A DNA stretch of 64,000 nt, taken from Microcella indica. Its GTDB lineage: Bacteria; Actinomycetota; Actinomycetes; Actinomycetales; Microbacteriaceae. Position 1 is the first letter of the stretch, and each line of letters begins with the position of its first letter. The DNA lies in contig NZ_CP058670.1 of NCBI RefSeq assembly GCF_013414345.1, forward strand, positions 930,001-994,000, read 5' to 3'. The notes under the pieces are model-generated. The model was not told the origin of the DNA. It searched no databases and saw nothing but the letters and a program-made list of their open reading frames with translations. A program made the translations under genes and the position numbers. This document shows positions 27,639 through 36,674 of this stretch, in pieces.

Positions 27639-28393
27639 GCGCCCCGTCCAGCACCGCACCGCTTCTCCGCGTGAGCGGCCTGAGCGCCCTCATCGACGGC
27701 CAGCAGGTCGTCGAGTCCGTCGACTTCGAGGTGCCTCCCACCGGCGTGACGGCCGTCCTCGGTCGCAACGGCGTCGGCAAGACGAGCACCTTGCGCGCGA
27801 TCATGGGTCTGATCACCCGCTCCGGCACGGTCGAGTTCGAGGGCGAGCGCATCGACGGCCTGCCCACGCACCGCATCGTGCAGCGCGGGGTCGGCTACGT
27901 GCCGGAAGACCGGGAGGTCTTCTCGCAGCTCACGGTCGCCGAGAACCTCAGGCTCGCCACGCGCGGCGGCGCGCCTCATCGCGACCTCGTCGACGAGCTC
28001 TTCCCCGACCTCGTGCAGCGCAGTGCTCAACGGGCCGGGTCGCTCTCCGGCGGCCAGCAGCAGATGCTGTCCCTGGCTCGCACGCTTCTCAACGACAACC
28101 GCATCCTGCTCGTCGACGAGCCCACCAAGGGCCTCGCGCCGATGATCGTGCAGGATGTCGCCGCCGCGCTCGAGCGCGCCGCGGCCACGACTCCCATCCT
28201 GCTCGTCGAGCAGAACCTGCCGATCGTGCGCCGCCTGGCGGACACCGTCGTCGTGATCGAGGGCGGCCGCGTGGTGCACACGGGAGACGCGGGCGAGCTC
28301 CTCGACGACGACGAGCGCACCCAGCGCCTCCTCGGCGTCCACACGACGGGCGACGACGACGACGCGCGTACCGACTCGGAGGTCGACCGATGA
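27635..28393 (+). CDS. ABC transporter ATP-binding protein (LivF type)
   Basis: A 252-residue ABC ATPase with Walker A GRNGVGKTS, the LivF hallmark GYVPEDREVFSQLTVAENL, signature LSGGQQQMLSLAR, Walker B ILLVDEPTKGLAP and a VEQN switch. The GTG at 27635 overlaps the upstream stop (GTGA) and starts the conserved domain. A start 22 codons upstream would lie inside the LivG-type gene. Confidence 0.93.
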   Translation: MSAPSSTAPLLRVSGLSALIDGQQVVESVDFEVPPTGVTAVLGRNGVGKTSTLRAIMGLITRSGTVEFEGERIDGLPTHRIVQRGVGYVPEDREVFSQLTVAENLRLATRGGAPHRDLVDELFPDLVQRSAQRAGSLSGGQQQMLSLARTLLNDNRILLVDEPTKGLAPMIVQDVAAALERAAATTPILLVEQNLPIVRRLADTVVVIEGGRVVHTGDAGELLDDDERTQRLLGVHTTGDDDDARTDSEVDR

Positions 28394-29268
28394 GCACCGT
28401 GATCCTTCTTCTCATCACGGGTCTCGGGCTCGGGGCGCTGTACTTCCTCGTGGCGAGCGGCCTCTCGCTCATCTACGGCCTCATGGGCGTGCTCAACTTC
28501 GCTCACGGCTCCTTCCTCACCCTCGGCGCGTTCCTCGGCTGGGAGTTCGCGCGCCGCATGGACGACGGGTCGTGGGGCACCTTCCTGCTCTCGATCCTCG
28601 TGGGCGCGATCGTCGGTGCGACCGTCGCGGCGCTCACCGAGCTGCTGCTCATCAGACCGCTCTATCTGCGGCACATCGAGCAGGTGCTCGTGACCGTCGG
28701 CCTCTCGCTGGCGACCGTCGCGCTCTTCGAGGGAATCTGGGGCGTCGACCCGATCTTCATCGTCGGGCCCGAGTGGCTCGCGCAGACCACCGACATCGGG
28801 GGTGCGCTCATCCCCAACGACCGGTTCATCCTCATCGCGGCGGCACTGCTCGTGCTTCTCGCGCTCGTGCTCTTCCTTAAGTTCACGCGCTACGGGCTCA
28901 TCATCCGCGCGGGCGTCGAGAACCGTGCGATGGTGACGGCGCTCGGCATCGACGTGCGCAAAGCCTTCACCCTGGTCTTCGCGATCGGCGGCGCGGCGGC
29001 GGGCATCGGCGGCGTTCTCGCCTCGCACTACTTCGGCTACGTCTCCCCGCTCATCGGCGGATCGCTGCTCATCTTCGCCTTCATCGTCACGGTGATCGGC
29101 GGCCTCGGCTCGCTCACGGGGGCGGCCATCGCCTCGGTCGTCGTCGCCGTGCTGCAGCAGTTCGCCAACTTCTATCTGGGGGGAACGGGGGACTTCATGG
29201 TCGTGGTGCTCTTGGCCGTCGTCCTGCTCGTCCGCCCCACGGGACTCCTCGGGAGCAAGGCATCATGA
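28390..29268 (+). CDS. ABC transporter permease (LivH type)
   Basis: A 292-residue polytopic membrane protein with about eight hydrophobic segments. The LivH-like features LSLIYGLMGVLNFAHGSF near residues 25-42 and RAGVENRAMVTALGIDV near 170-187 (the ATPase-contact loop) are clear. The ATG at 28390 overlaps the upstream stop as ATGA. The stop overlaps the next permease gene. Confidence 0.93.
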   Translation: MSTVILLLITGLGLGALYFLVASGLSLIYGLMGVLNFAHGSFLTLGAFLGWEFARRMDDGSWGTFLLSILVGAIVGATVAALTELLLIRPLYLRHIEQVLVTVGLSLATVALFEGIWGVDPIFIVGPEWLAQTTDIGGALIPNDRFILIAAALLVLLALVLFLKFTRYGLIIRAGVENRAMVTALGIDVRKAFTLVFAIGGAAAGIGGVLASHYFGYVSPLIGGSLLIFAFIVTVIGGLGSLTGAAIASVVVAVLQQFANFYLGGTGDFMVVVLLAVVLLVRPTGLLGSKAS

Positions 29269-30353
29269 CCCTCATCGACCGCATCCGCACCGCTCGCGCG
29301 ACCCCGTGGGTCATCGGCGGGGCGCTCATCCTGGTGTTCGCGCTCCTCCCGGTGCTCAACCTGAGCCTGCCCGGCATCCTGCCCGGTGCGACGTACACGC
29401 CGGGCACCCTGCAGCTGCTCGCCTTCGCGATGGTCTTCGCGACCCTCGCCCTCAGCTACCACCTGCTGTTCGGAGTCGCCGGCCTGCTCTCGTTCGGCCA
29501 CGCGCTCTACTTCGCGGTCGGCGCCTACGGCCTCGGGATCGTGCTGCGGGACACGCAGCTCGCCCTCGTGCCCGCCATGGGCGTCGTGCTGCTCGGCGCG
29601 GTCGTGCTCGCCGCGGCACTCGGCGCGCTGAGTCTGCGCGTCACGGGTATCGCGTTCGCGATGGTGACGCTCGCCTTCGCCCAGGCCGGCTCGGTGCTCG
29701 TGCGCCGCAACGCGGCGATCACGAACGGCGAAGAGGGGCTGCCTCTCGAGGTGGCGAACATCCCGACCGAGCTCGTGGGCGTCATCAATACGCGCAACCT
29801 GTATTGGATCGCACTCGGGATGCTCGTGGTCGTGTTCCTCATCGTCACGTGGTTCGAGCGCTCCCGCGCCGGCCACGTCGTCGTCGCGGCACGGGAGAAC
29901 GACCTGCGGGTGCGCGTGCTGGGCATGACGCCGTTCACCGTTCGACTCATCACCGTCGTGCTCGCCGGCTCGCTCGCGGCGCTCGTGGGCATGGTCTACC
30001 TGCTCCTGCAGAGCGGCGTCACGCCGGCCGTGACGACGCCCGACTTCACGCTCACCCTGCTCGTGATCGTCGTGCTCGGCGGTGTCGGGTCCCGCTGGGG
30101 AGCGGTCGTCGGTGGCCTCATCTACACGCTCCTCGACCAGCGCCTCACGGCCCTCTCGCGCTCCGAGACGATCGCCGACCTGCCCGATGTGTTGCGCATT
30201 CCGCTGAGCGAGCCGCTGTTCATTCTCGGCACCCTCTTTATCCTGGTGGTGGTGCTTCTGCCCGGTGGCCTGGCGGGCCTCGCGCGTCGGGCGACCGCGC
30301 GCCTGGCGCGACGGCGTCCTGAGCCGGAGCGCCCGCTCGAGGAGGCGCGATGA
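29265..30353 (+). CDS. ABC transporter permease (LivM type)
   Basis: A 362-residue polytopic permease forming the channel with the LivH-type subunit. It carries LLFGVAGLLSFGHALYFAVGAY and the loop VAARENDLRVRVLGM. The C-terminus is a short basic cytoplasmic tail (RRATARLARRR). The ATG overlaps the LivH stop, and the stop overlaps the ligase start, so uptake and activation genes are coupled. Confidence 0.93.
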   Translation: MTLIDRIRTARATPWVIGGALILVFALLPVLNLSLPGILPGATYTPGTLQLLAFAMVFATLALSYHLLFGVAGLLSFGHALYFAVGAYGLGIVLRDTQLALVPAMGVVLLGAVVLAAALGALSLRVTGIAFAMVTLAFAQAGSVLVRRNAAITNGEEGLPLEVANIPTELVGVINTRNLYWIALGMLVVVFLIVTWFERSRAGHVVVAARENDLRVRVLGMTPFTVRLITVVLAGSLAALVGMVYLLLQSGVTPAVTTPDFTLTLLVIVVLGGVGSRWGAVVGGLIYTLLDQRLTALSRSETIADLPDVLRIPLSEPLFILGTLFILVVVLLPGGLAGLARRATARLARRRPEPERPLEEAR

Positions 30354-31951
30354 CCGAGACCCACCCGCTCGACCCCCACCCGCACGACACCCAGCACGAC
30401 GGCCTGCACACTCTCGGCCGCTGGACGGGGGATCGTGCCAGGGCGACCCCGGAGCGCATCGCGATCGACGACCGCGGTGTCGAGTTGAGCTATCGCGAGC
30501 TGCACGATCGAGCATCCCGACTCGCCCGTCTGCTGCGCAGCGCCGGGTACGGCGTCGGCGACCGCATCGCGACCCTCACGGGCAACAGCGCCGACCACGT
30601 CGTGCTGTTCTTCGCGTGCGCGCAGGCCGGGCTCGTGCTCGTGCCCATCTCGTGGCGCCTGTCGCCCCGCGAGATCGCGCAGCAGCTCGAGCTCTCCGAC
30701 CCCGCCCTGCTGGTCGTGGAGGACGAGTTCGCCTCCCTCGCCTCCGCGTCGCTCGAGCGGCTTCTCGCCCCGCCGCCCCGCGCGAGCGTCGGTTCTCGAG
30801 GCGTCGAGCGCGCGGTGCCTGCGCCGCTGCGCGGCCGCCTCGCGGATGCCCCGCCGCAGCGCCCCGTGGGCGACGACGACGCCCTGCTCCTCATGTTCAC
30901 CTCGGGCACCCTCGCCGCCCCGAAGGGCGTCATCCTCACCCACGCGAACTGCTTCTGGACGAACCTCGCGCTCTCGCGCACCGCCGAGATCACGAGCCAG
31001 GACACCGTGCTCGCCGTCATGCCGCAGTACCACGTGGGCGGCTGGAACGTGCAGCCGCTGCTCGCCTGGTGGATGGGGGCCACCGTCGTGCTCGAGCGCA
31101 CCTTCGACCCCGGTCGAGTGCTGCACCTCATCGCCGACCGCGGCATCACGACGACCATGGGTGTGCCCGCGAACTACCTGCTGCTCGCCGAGCACCCCGA
31201 CTTCGCGAGCACCGACCTGTCGACGTTGCGGCACGCGATCGCGGGCGGCGCTCCCATGCCCGAGCCGCTCCTGCGCACCTGGCACGCTCGCGGCGTCGCG
31301 CTCACGCAGGGCTACGGCCTCACCGAAGCCTCGCCGAACGTGCTGTGCCTGCCCGATGAGGACGCTCGGCGTCGGGTCGGGTCTGCGGGGCGGCCGTACC
31401 CCCACGTCGAGGTGCTGCTCGTCGACCCGGTGACGAGCGAGCCGATCGAGGGCGCCGGCACGGGAGAGCTGCTCGTGCGGGGGCCGAGCGTCTTCACGGG
31501 GTACTTCCGCGATGCGGCGCAGACCGCGGCGACGCTCACCGACGGCTGGCTGCGCACCGGCGACCTCATGGCGCGCGATGACGACGGCTACTACCGCGTG
31601 ATCGATCGCATCAAGGACATCTTCATCACGGGTGGGGAGTCGGTCGCGCCCGCCGAGATCGAGGCGGTGTTGTTCGAGCACCCCGCGGTCTCCGACGTCG
31701 CCGTCATCGGCGTGCCGGACGAGCGATGGGGCGAGGTGCCGGTCGCCTACATCGTGCCGCGCTCGGGCGTCCCTCGGGACGAGACGGCGCTGCGCGAGCA
31801 CTGCGCGGCGCGACTGGCACGGTTCAAGGTGCCCACGCGCATCCTCGAGATCGAGTCCATTCCCCGGTCGGGCGCCGACAAGGTGCGCCGCCGCGACCTG
31901 CTCGAGGCCTGGGGCGGCGCCCAGCTCGCCGCGACGGGCGGTGCCTCGTGA
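30350..31951 (+). CDS. AMP-dependent acyl-CoA synthetase/ligase
   Basis: A 533-residue member of the ANL superfamily that would activate a carboxylic acid to its CoA thioester through an acyl-AMP. Motifs seen are the phosphate loop FTSGTLAAPKG near residues 183-193, YGLTEAS near 322-328, WLRTGDL, DRIKDIFITGGE near 421-432, and a C-terminal Lys in SGADKVRRRDL. The phosphate loop departs from the usual SGTTGxPKG: Thr-Gly is Leu-Ala. Size and sequence suit a short- or medium-chain acyl-CoA ligase; the true substrate is not readable. Overlaps both neighbours by four bases. Confidence 0.9.
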   Translation: MTETHPLDPHPHDTQHDGLHTLGRWTGDRARATPERIAIDDRGVELSYRELHDRASRLARLLRSAGYGVGDRIATLTGNSADHVVLFFACAQAGLVLVPISWRLSPREIAQQLELSDPALLVVEDEFASLASASLERLLAPPPRASVGSRGVERAVPAPLRGRLADAPPQRPVGDDDALLLMFTSGTLAAPKGVILTHANCFWTNLALSRTAEITSQDTVLAVMPQYHVGGWNVQPLLAWWMGATVVLERTFDPGRVLHLIADRGITTTMGVPANYLLLAEHPDFASTDLSTLRHAIAGGAPMPEPLLRTWHARGVALTQGYGLTEASPNVLCLPDEDARRRVGSAGRPYPHVEVLLVDPVTSEPIEGAGTGELLVRGPSVFTGYFRDAAQTAATLTDGWLRTGDLMARDDDGYYRVIDRIKDIFITGGESVAPAEIEAVLFEHPAVSDVAVIGVPDERWGEVPVAYIVPRSGVPRDETALREHCAARLARFKVPTRILEIESIPRSGADKVRRRDLLEAWGGAQLAATGGAS

Positions 31952-32601
31952 GCGCGGCACCGCGCACGGCGCGCGGCGAGCGCACCCGCCGGGCGATCCT
32001 CGACGCCGCCGAGCATGTCTTCGCCGAGCTCGGCTACGCCGAGTCGTCGATCGTGCGCATCACGGAGCGCGCAGGCGTCGGGCAGGGCACGTTCTACCTC
32101 TACTTCGACTCGAAGCTGCAGGTCTTCGAAGAGCTCGTCGACGACCTCAACCGCCGCGTGCGGCACGCGATGACGGAGCACGCGACCGACGACATGAGCC
32201 GCATCGAGCGCGAGCGCGAGGGCTTTCGCGGCTTCTTCCGCTTCACGGCCGAGCATCCGGCGCTGTACCGCATCGTGCGCGAGGCGGAGTTCGTCTCCCC
32301 GCGGTCTCTGCGCCTGCACTACTCGCGCATCGTCGACGGCTACATCGAGGGCCTCACGGCTGCACGCGAGCGTGGCGAAGTGGGCGACATCGATCCGACG
32401 GTCGCGGCCTGGGCGCTCATGGGCGTCGGCGAGATGATCGGCATGCGCTGGGTGCTGTGGGGCGAGGAGGGGGCGAGCGGGGCGAGCGCGGATCCGCTCG
32501 CGAGCGGCACGACCGACGTGCCCGACGCCGTCTTCGACAGCATGATGCGCTTCATCGAGAACGCGCTCGCAGCGCGCGGAACCCAGGAGGGGGCACCATG
32601 A
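31948..32601 (+). CDS. TetR family transcriptional regulator
   Basis: A 217-residue regulator with an N-terminal TetR helix-turn-helix at about residues 8-60 (RAILDAAEHVFAELGY, RAGVGQGTFYLYFDSK) and an all-helical ligand-binding C-terminus. It probably represses the operon it lies in and responds to a substrate or its CoA ester; this is inference from position. The GTG at 31948 overlaps the ligase stop. A candidate operator lies at 25596-25615 ahead of the first gene. Confidence 0.9.
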   Translation: MSAAPRTARGERTRRAILDAAEHVFAELGYAESSIVRITERAGVGQGTFYLYFDSKLQVFEELVDDLNRRVRHAMTEHATDDMSRIEREREGFRGFFRFTAEHPALYRIVREAEFVSPRSLRLHYSRIVDGYIEGLTAARERGEVGDIDPTVAAWALMGVGEMIGMRWVLWGEEGASGASADPLASGTTDVPDAVFDSMMRFIENALAARGTQEGAP

Positions 32602-33359
32602 CGCAGGTCGTGCAGGGAGAGCTCGACGGTCGCAGGGCGGTCGTCACGGGCGGCGCGAGCGGCATCGGAGAGGCGTGCTCGCGCGCGCTCGCCGCGGCCG
32701 GGGCGCACGTCGTCATCGCCGACCGCGACGGCGAGGGCGCCGCGCGCGTCGCTGCGGCGATCGGCGGCGAGGCGTGGGAGGTCGATCTGAGCGATCTGGA
32801 TGCTCTCGCCGAAGTCGAGCTGCGCGCCGACATCCTCGTCAACAACGCGGGGGTGCAGACGGTGAGCCCGATCGCCGAGTTCGACCCGGCGCGCTTCCGC
32901 TTCATCGTCGACCTCATGCTCGTCTCGCCGTTCCTCCTCACGCGCGCCGCCCTGCCGGGCATGTACGAGCGCGGCTGGGGTCGCATCATCAACATCAGCT
33001 CGGTGCACGGGCTGCGCGCGAGCGCCTTCAAGTCTGCGTACGTCTCGGCGAAGCACGGTCTCGAGGGCCTGTCAAAGGTCACCGCGCTCGAGGGCGGCCC
33101 GCACGGCGTCACGAGCAACTGCATCAACCCCGGCTACGTGCGCACGCCGCTCGTCGAGAAGCAGATCGCCGACCAGGCGCGCGTGCACGGCATTCCCGAG
33201 GACGAGGTCGTCGAGCGCATCATGCTCACCGAGAGCGCCGTCAAGCGGCTCGTCGAGCCCGACGAGGTCGCCTCTCTCGCGGTGTGGCTGTGCGGCGCGG
33301 CGGCGGGCATGGTCACGGGCTCCTCGTACTCGATGGACGGCGGGTGGAGCGCACGATGA
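32598..33359 (+). CDS. Short-chain dehydrogenase, 3-hydroxybutyrate dehydrogenase type
   Basis: A 253-residue classical SDR. The NAD motif TGGASGIG is near residues 17-24, NNAGVQ near 85-90, the catalytic Ser in NISSVHG, and Tyr-x3-Lys in AYVSAKHG near 148-152. The block NCINPGYVRTPLVEKQI and the tail MDGGWSAR are typical of D-3-hydroxybutyrate dehydrogenases (EC 1.1.1.30), which interconvert 3-hydroxybutyrate and acetoacetate. The functional call rests on these family blocks; a related hydroxy acid remains possible. ATG at 32598 overlaps the TetR stop; ORFs reaching further upstream are read-through. Confidence 0.87.
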   Translation: MTQVVQGELDGRRAVVTGGASGIGEACSRALAAAGAHVVIADRDGEGAARVAAAIGGEAWEVDLSDLDALAEVELRADILVNNAGVQTVSPIAEFDPARFRFIVDLMLVSPFLLTRAALPGMYERGWGRIINISSVHGLRASAFKSAYVSAKHGLEGLSKVTALEGGPHGVTSNCINPGYVRTPLVEKQIADQARVHGIPEDEVVERIMLTESAVKRLVEPDEVASLAVWLCGAAAGMVTGSSYSMDGGWSAR

Positions 33360-34300
33360 CCGAGTTCGCCCCCGCCACGATCGCGGTCCCCGTCCTCGGG
33401 GGAGCGCTCACGGTCGGCATCTGGAACGACTCTCCGGATGCGCCCGCGGTGCTCGCGATCCACGGCATCACCGCGAATCACCGGTGCTGGCCGCTCCTGG
33501 CAGACCATCTCCCCGGCGTGCGGCTCATCGCTCCCGACCTGCGCGGTCGCGGCCGATCACGCGACCTCGGGGGTCCATACGGCCTCGAGCAGCACGCCCG
33601 CGACCTTGTCGCCGTGCTCGACCACCTGGGGCTCGAGAGCGTCGCCGTCGTCGCCCACTCGATGGGGGCGTTCGTCGCGGTGCTGCTCGCGGCGCGCTTC
33701 CCCGACCGCGTCTCCTCCCTGACCCTCGTGGACGGCGGGCTGCCGCTCGACCCGCCCGAGCGCGCGGGGTCGGGCGACGAGGCGCACGGTGCTGCGGTAC
33801 CGGACGGCACGGCTGTGCTCGGGCCAGCCGCGCGGCGCCTCTCGATGACGTTCGCCTCGGTCGAGGAGTACCGCGACTTCTGGCGTGAGCATCCCGCCTT
33901 CCGCGACCGCTGGTCGCGCGCTGTCGAGGCCTACGTCGACTACGACCTGCACGGTGAGCCCCCGGCCCTGAAGCCCTCGGGCGACCTGGCGGCGGTCGGC
34001 GCCGATGTCGCTGAGCTGTACGGCGGGGAGAGCTACCGCCGGGCGCTCGAGAGCGTGCGCCAGCCGACGACCTTCCTGCGCGCACCGCGCGGCCTCCTCG
34101 ATGAGCCCGAGGCGCTCTACCGCCCCGAGCGCACGAGCGAGCAGCCGACGATCTCGGGCATGCGCGTCATCGAGGTCGACGACGTCAACCACTACACGAT
34201 CGTGCTCGCCGAGCCGGGTGCGCGCCGCGTCGCGCGCGCGGTGAGCGACGCACTGCACGTCCCCTCCGCTGCGGCGCCCGCCGCGACCGTCCACGACTGA
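33356..34300 (+). CDS. Alpha/beta hydrolase
   Basis: A 314-residue alpha/beta hydrolase-fold protein. The oxyanion-side HGIT lies near residues 38-41, DLRGRGRS near 61-68, the nucleophile elbow AHSMGAF near 101-107 (first Gly replaced by Ala), and a late VNHYTIV that may supply the catalytic His. It would hydrolyse an ester, thioester or C-C bond; substrate not readable. ATG at 33356 overlaps the dehydrogenase stop. It is one of two hydrolases at the end of this block. Confidence 0.87.
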   Translation: MTEFAPATIAVPVLGGALTVGIWNDSPDAPAVLAIHGITANHRCWPLLADHLPGVRLIAPDLRGRGRSRDLGGPYGLEQHARDLVAVLDHLGLESVAVVAHSMGAFVAVLLAARFPDRVSSLTLVDGGLPLDPPERAGSGDEAHGAAVPDGTAVLGPAARRLSMTFASVEEYRDFWREHPAFRDRWSRAVEAYVDYDLHGEPPALKPSGDLAAVGADVAELYGGESYRRALESVRQPTTFLRAPRGLLDEPEALYRPERTSEQPTISGMRVIEVDDVNHYTIVLAEPGARRVARAVSDALHVPSAAAPAATVHD

Positions 34301-34311
34301 AAGGCCCGATC

Positions 34312-35373
34312 ATGACCGAGATGCTTCTGCCGGGCATCGTTGCCCACTCCGTGCCTGCACCGCGACTCACCGCGGCGGTGCTCGAGCGCCCCGCCGAGGG
34401 AGAGCCCGTCGGCACCGTCGTCTTCGTGCACGGCAACGTGTCCTCCTCGCACTCCTACCAGCCGACGATGCTCGCGCTCCCGCCGCAGTGGCGCGCGCTC
34501 GCGGTCGACCTGCGCGGCTTCGGCGGCTCCGAGGTCAAGCCGGTCGACGCGACCCGCGGGCTGCGCGACTTCTCCGACGACGTCGCGAGCGTGCTCGAGA
34601 CGCTCGGCACGGGCGCCGTGCACCTCGTGGGCTGGAGCATGGGCGCGGGTGTCGTGCTGCAGTACCTTCTCGACAATCCCGACGCCGTGCTGAGCGTCAC
34701 GCTCGAATCGCCCGTCTCGCCATACGGCTTCGGCGGCACCGCCCTCGATGGCTCGCTCCTGACCCCCGACGCCGCCGGCACGGGCGGGGGCGGCGGCAAC
34801 CCCGACTTCATCGCACGGCTCGCCGCGGGCGACCTCGGCGGCGAGGAGCAGACGTCTCCGCGGTCTGTCTACCGCACCGCCTATGTGGCGCAGCCCGATG
34901 GCCTGCCCCACGAGGATCTCTGGGTCGCGTCGATGCTCACGACGGCGACGGGGGAGGACAACTACCCCGGTGACAGCGTCCCGTCGGAGAACTGGCCGGG
35001 ATTCGCTCCAGGGCCGCGCGGCGTGCTCAACACGATGGCGCCCACGCACCTGAACCTGTCCGGCATCACCGAGCTCGAGACGAAGCCCGCGATCCTGTGG
35101 ATCCGCGGCGACGCCGACGCGATCGTCTCCGACACCTCGGCCTTCGACCTGAACTTCCTCGGCCAGCTCGGGGCGATCCCCGGGTGGCCCGGCGCCGAGG
35201 TCGCACCTCCGCAGCCGATGGTGAGCCAGACGCGGGCCGTGCTCGAGCGCTACGCGAGTGCCGGGGGATCCCTGCGCGAGGTCGTGTTCGAGGGGTGCGG
35301 TCACTCGCCCCACCTCGAGCAGGCCGAGAGCTTCGTGGCCGCCCTCCTCGAGCACCTCGACGCTGCGGGCTGA
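34312..35373 (+). CDS. Alpha/beta hydrolase
   Basis: A 353-residue alpha/beta hydrolase-fold protein with HGNVSSSHSY near residues 42-51, DLRGFGGSE, nucleophile elbow GWSMGAG near 106-112, an acid candidate in WIRGDADAIV and the catalytic His in GCGHSPHLE. A Gly-rich lid insertion (GTGGGGGNPDF) interrupts the cap region. The ATG lies 11 bases after the previous stop with GAAAGG before it. Last gene of the block; ispG follows with its own promoter. Confidence 0.87.
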   Translation: MTEMLLPGIVAHSVPAPRLTAAVLERPAEGEPVGTVVFVHGNVSSSHSYQPTMLALPPQWRALAVDLRGFGGSEVKPVDATRGLRDFSDDVASVLETLGTGAVHLVGWSMGAGVVLQYLLDNPDAVLSVTLESPVSPYGFGGTALDGSLLTPDAAGTGGGGGNPDFIARLAAGDLGGEEQTSPRSVYRTAYVAQPDGLPHEDLWVASMLTTATGEDNYPGDSVPSENWPGFAPGPRGVLNTMAPTHLNLSGITELETKPAILWIRGDADAIVSDTSAFDLNFLGQLGAIPGWPGAEVAPPQPMVSQTRAVLERYASAGGSLREVVFEGCGHSPHLEQAESFVAALLEHLDAAG

Positions 35374-35426
35374 CCGGGTGGCGCGAGGGTTCGGTGGGCG
35401 AGGGTTCTCTGCTCAGCCTCGATGCG

Positions 35427-35432
35427 TACACT
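35427..35432 (+). promoter_or_regulatory. -10 box of ispG
   Basis: TACACT ends seven bases before the GTG at 35440. It supports that start over an ATG at 35422, which would precede the -10 box. Confidence 0.5.
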
Positions 35433-35439
35433 GAGCATC

Positions 35440-36588
35440 GTGCCTGCTGTGAACCTCGGAATGCCCAAGATTCCCGAAACCCTCGCCCCCCGCCGCGTCA
35501 GCCGCCAGATCAAGGTCGGCAAGGTGCTCGTCGGTGGTGACGCCCCGGTCAGCGTGCAGTCGATGACGACGACGCCGACGACGGACATCAACGCGACGCT
35601 CCAGCAGATCGCCGAGCTCACCGCGACGGGCTGCGACATCGTGCGCGTCGCGGTACCGACGCAGGACGACGCCGACGTGCTGCACATCATCGCGAAGAAG
35701 AGCCAGATCCCCGTCATCGCCGACATCCACTTCCAGCCGAAGTACGTCTTCCAGGCGATCGACGCCGGCTGCGCCGCAGTGCGCGTCAACCCGGGCAACA
35801 TCAAGAAGTTCGACGACAAAGTCGGCGAGATCGCGAAGGCGGCCAAGGATGCGGGCGTGAGCCTGCGCATCGGCGTCAACGCCGGCTCGCTCGACCCCCG
35901 CTTGCTGCAGAAGTACGGCAAGCCGACGCCCGAGGCGCTCGTCGAGAGCGCGGTGTGGGAGGCGAGCCTGTTCGAGGAGCACGACTTCCACGACTTCAAG
36001 ATCTCGGTCAAGCACAACGACCCCATCGTCATGGTCAAGGCCTACCGCCAGCTCGCCGAGCGCGGCGACTGGCCGCTGCACCTCGGCGTGACCGAAGCAG
36101 GCCCCGCCTTCCAGGGCACGATCAAGAGCGCGACGGCCTTCGGCATCCTACTCGGCGAGGGCATCGGCGACACCATCCGCGTCTCCCTCTCGGCGCCGCC
36201 GGCGGAGGAGATCAAGGTGGGCCTCAAGATTCTCGAGTCGCTCAACCTGCGCGAGCGCAAGCTCGAGATCGTCTCCTGCCCCTCGTGCGGTCGCGCGCAG
36301 GTCGACGTGTACACGCTCGCCGACGACGTGACGGCGGGGCTCGAGGGCATGACCGTGCCTCTGCGCGTCGCCGTCATGGGCTGCGTCGTGAACGGTCCAG
36401 GCGAGGCCCGCGAGGCCGACCTCGGCGTCGCGAGCGGCAACGGCAAGGGCCAGATCTTCGTCAAGGGCGAGGTCATCAAGACGGTGCCGGAGTCGGAGAT
36501 CGTCGCGACCCTCATCGAGGAGGCGAACCGCATCGCGGCCTCGATGCCGGATGCCCCGGTCGGCGAACCGCAGGTGCTCACGAGCTGA
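35440..36588 (+). CDS. ispG: 4-hydroxy-3-methylbut-2-en-1-yl diphosphate synthase
   Basis: A 382-residue iron-sulfur enzyme of the MEP pathway that makes HMBPP from MEcPP. The TIM-barrel part has [11 protein letters not shown] and VRVNPGNI. The C-terminal cluster domain has Cys ligands in SCPSCGR and [11 protein letters not shown]. The GTG at 35440 is chosen because TACACT lies seven bases upstream and [10 protein letters not shown] is the likely N-terminus. In many actinobacteria ispG directly follows rseP; here it is about 11 kb away. Confidence 0.95.
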   Translation: MPAVNLGMPKIPETLAPRRVSRQIKVGKVLVGGDAPVSVQSMTTTPTTDINATLQQIAELTATGCDIVRVAVPTQDDADVLHIIAKKSQIPVIADIHFQPKYVFQAIDAGCAAVRVNPGNIKKFDDKVGEIAKAAKDAGVSLRIGVNAGSLDPRLLQKYGKPTPEALVESAVWEASLFEEHDFHDFKISVKHNDPIVMVKAYRQLAERGDWPLHLGVTEAGPAFQGTIKSATAFGILLGEGIGDTIRVSLSAPPAEEIKVGLKILESLNLRERKLEIVSCPSCGRAQVDVYTLADDVTAGLEGMTVPLRVAVMGCVVNGPGEAREADLGVASGNGKGQIFVKGEVIKTVPESEIVATLIEEANRIAASMPDAPVGEPQVLTS

Positions 36589-36637
36589 TCGCGCCTCCGA
36601 GGGGCCGATGCGAGAGAAGTGACCCCACATCGGGGGA

Positions 36638-36668
36638 CTGACCGCGACGTGCCCCCGGTCAGTAGGCT
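36638..36668 (+). promoter_or_regulatory. Candidate promoter of the structured RNA
   Basis: CTGACC (36638-36643, close to TTGACC), a 19-base spacer and TAGGCT (36663-36668, fits TANNNT). CTGACCG also pairs with CGGTCAG (36656-36662) around a C-rich loop, so this DNA contains a dyad. Confidence 0.4.
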
Positions 36669-36674
36669 CAAGTC

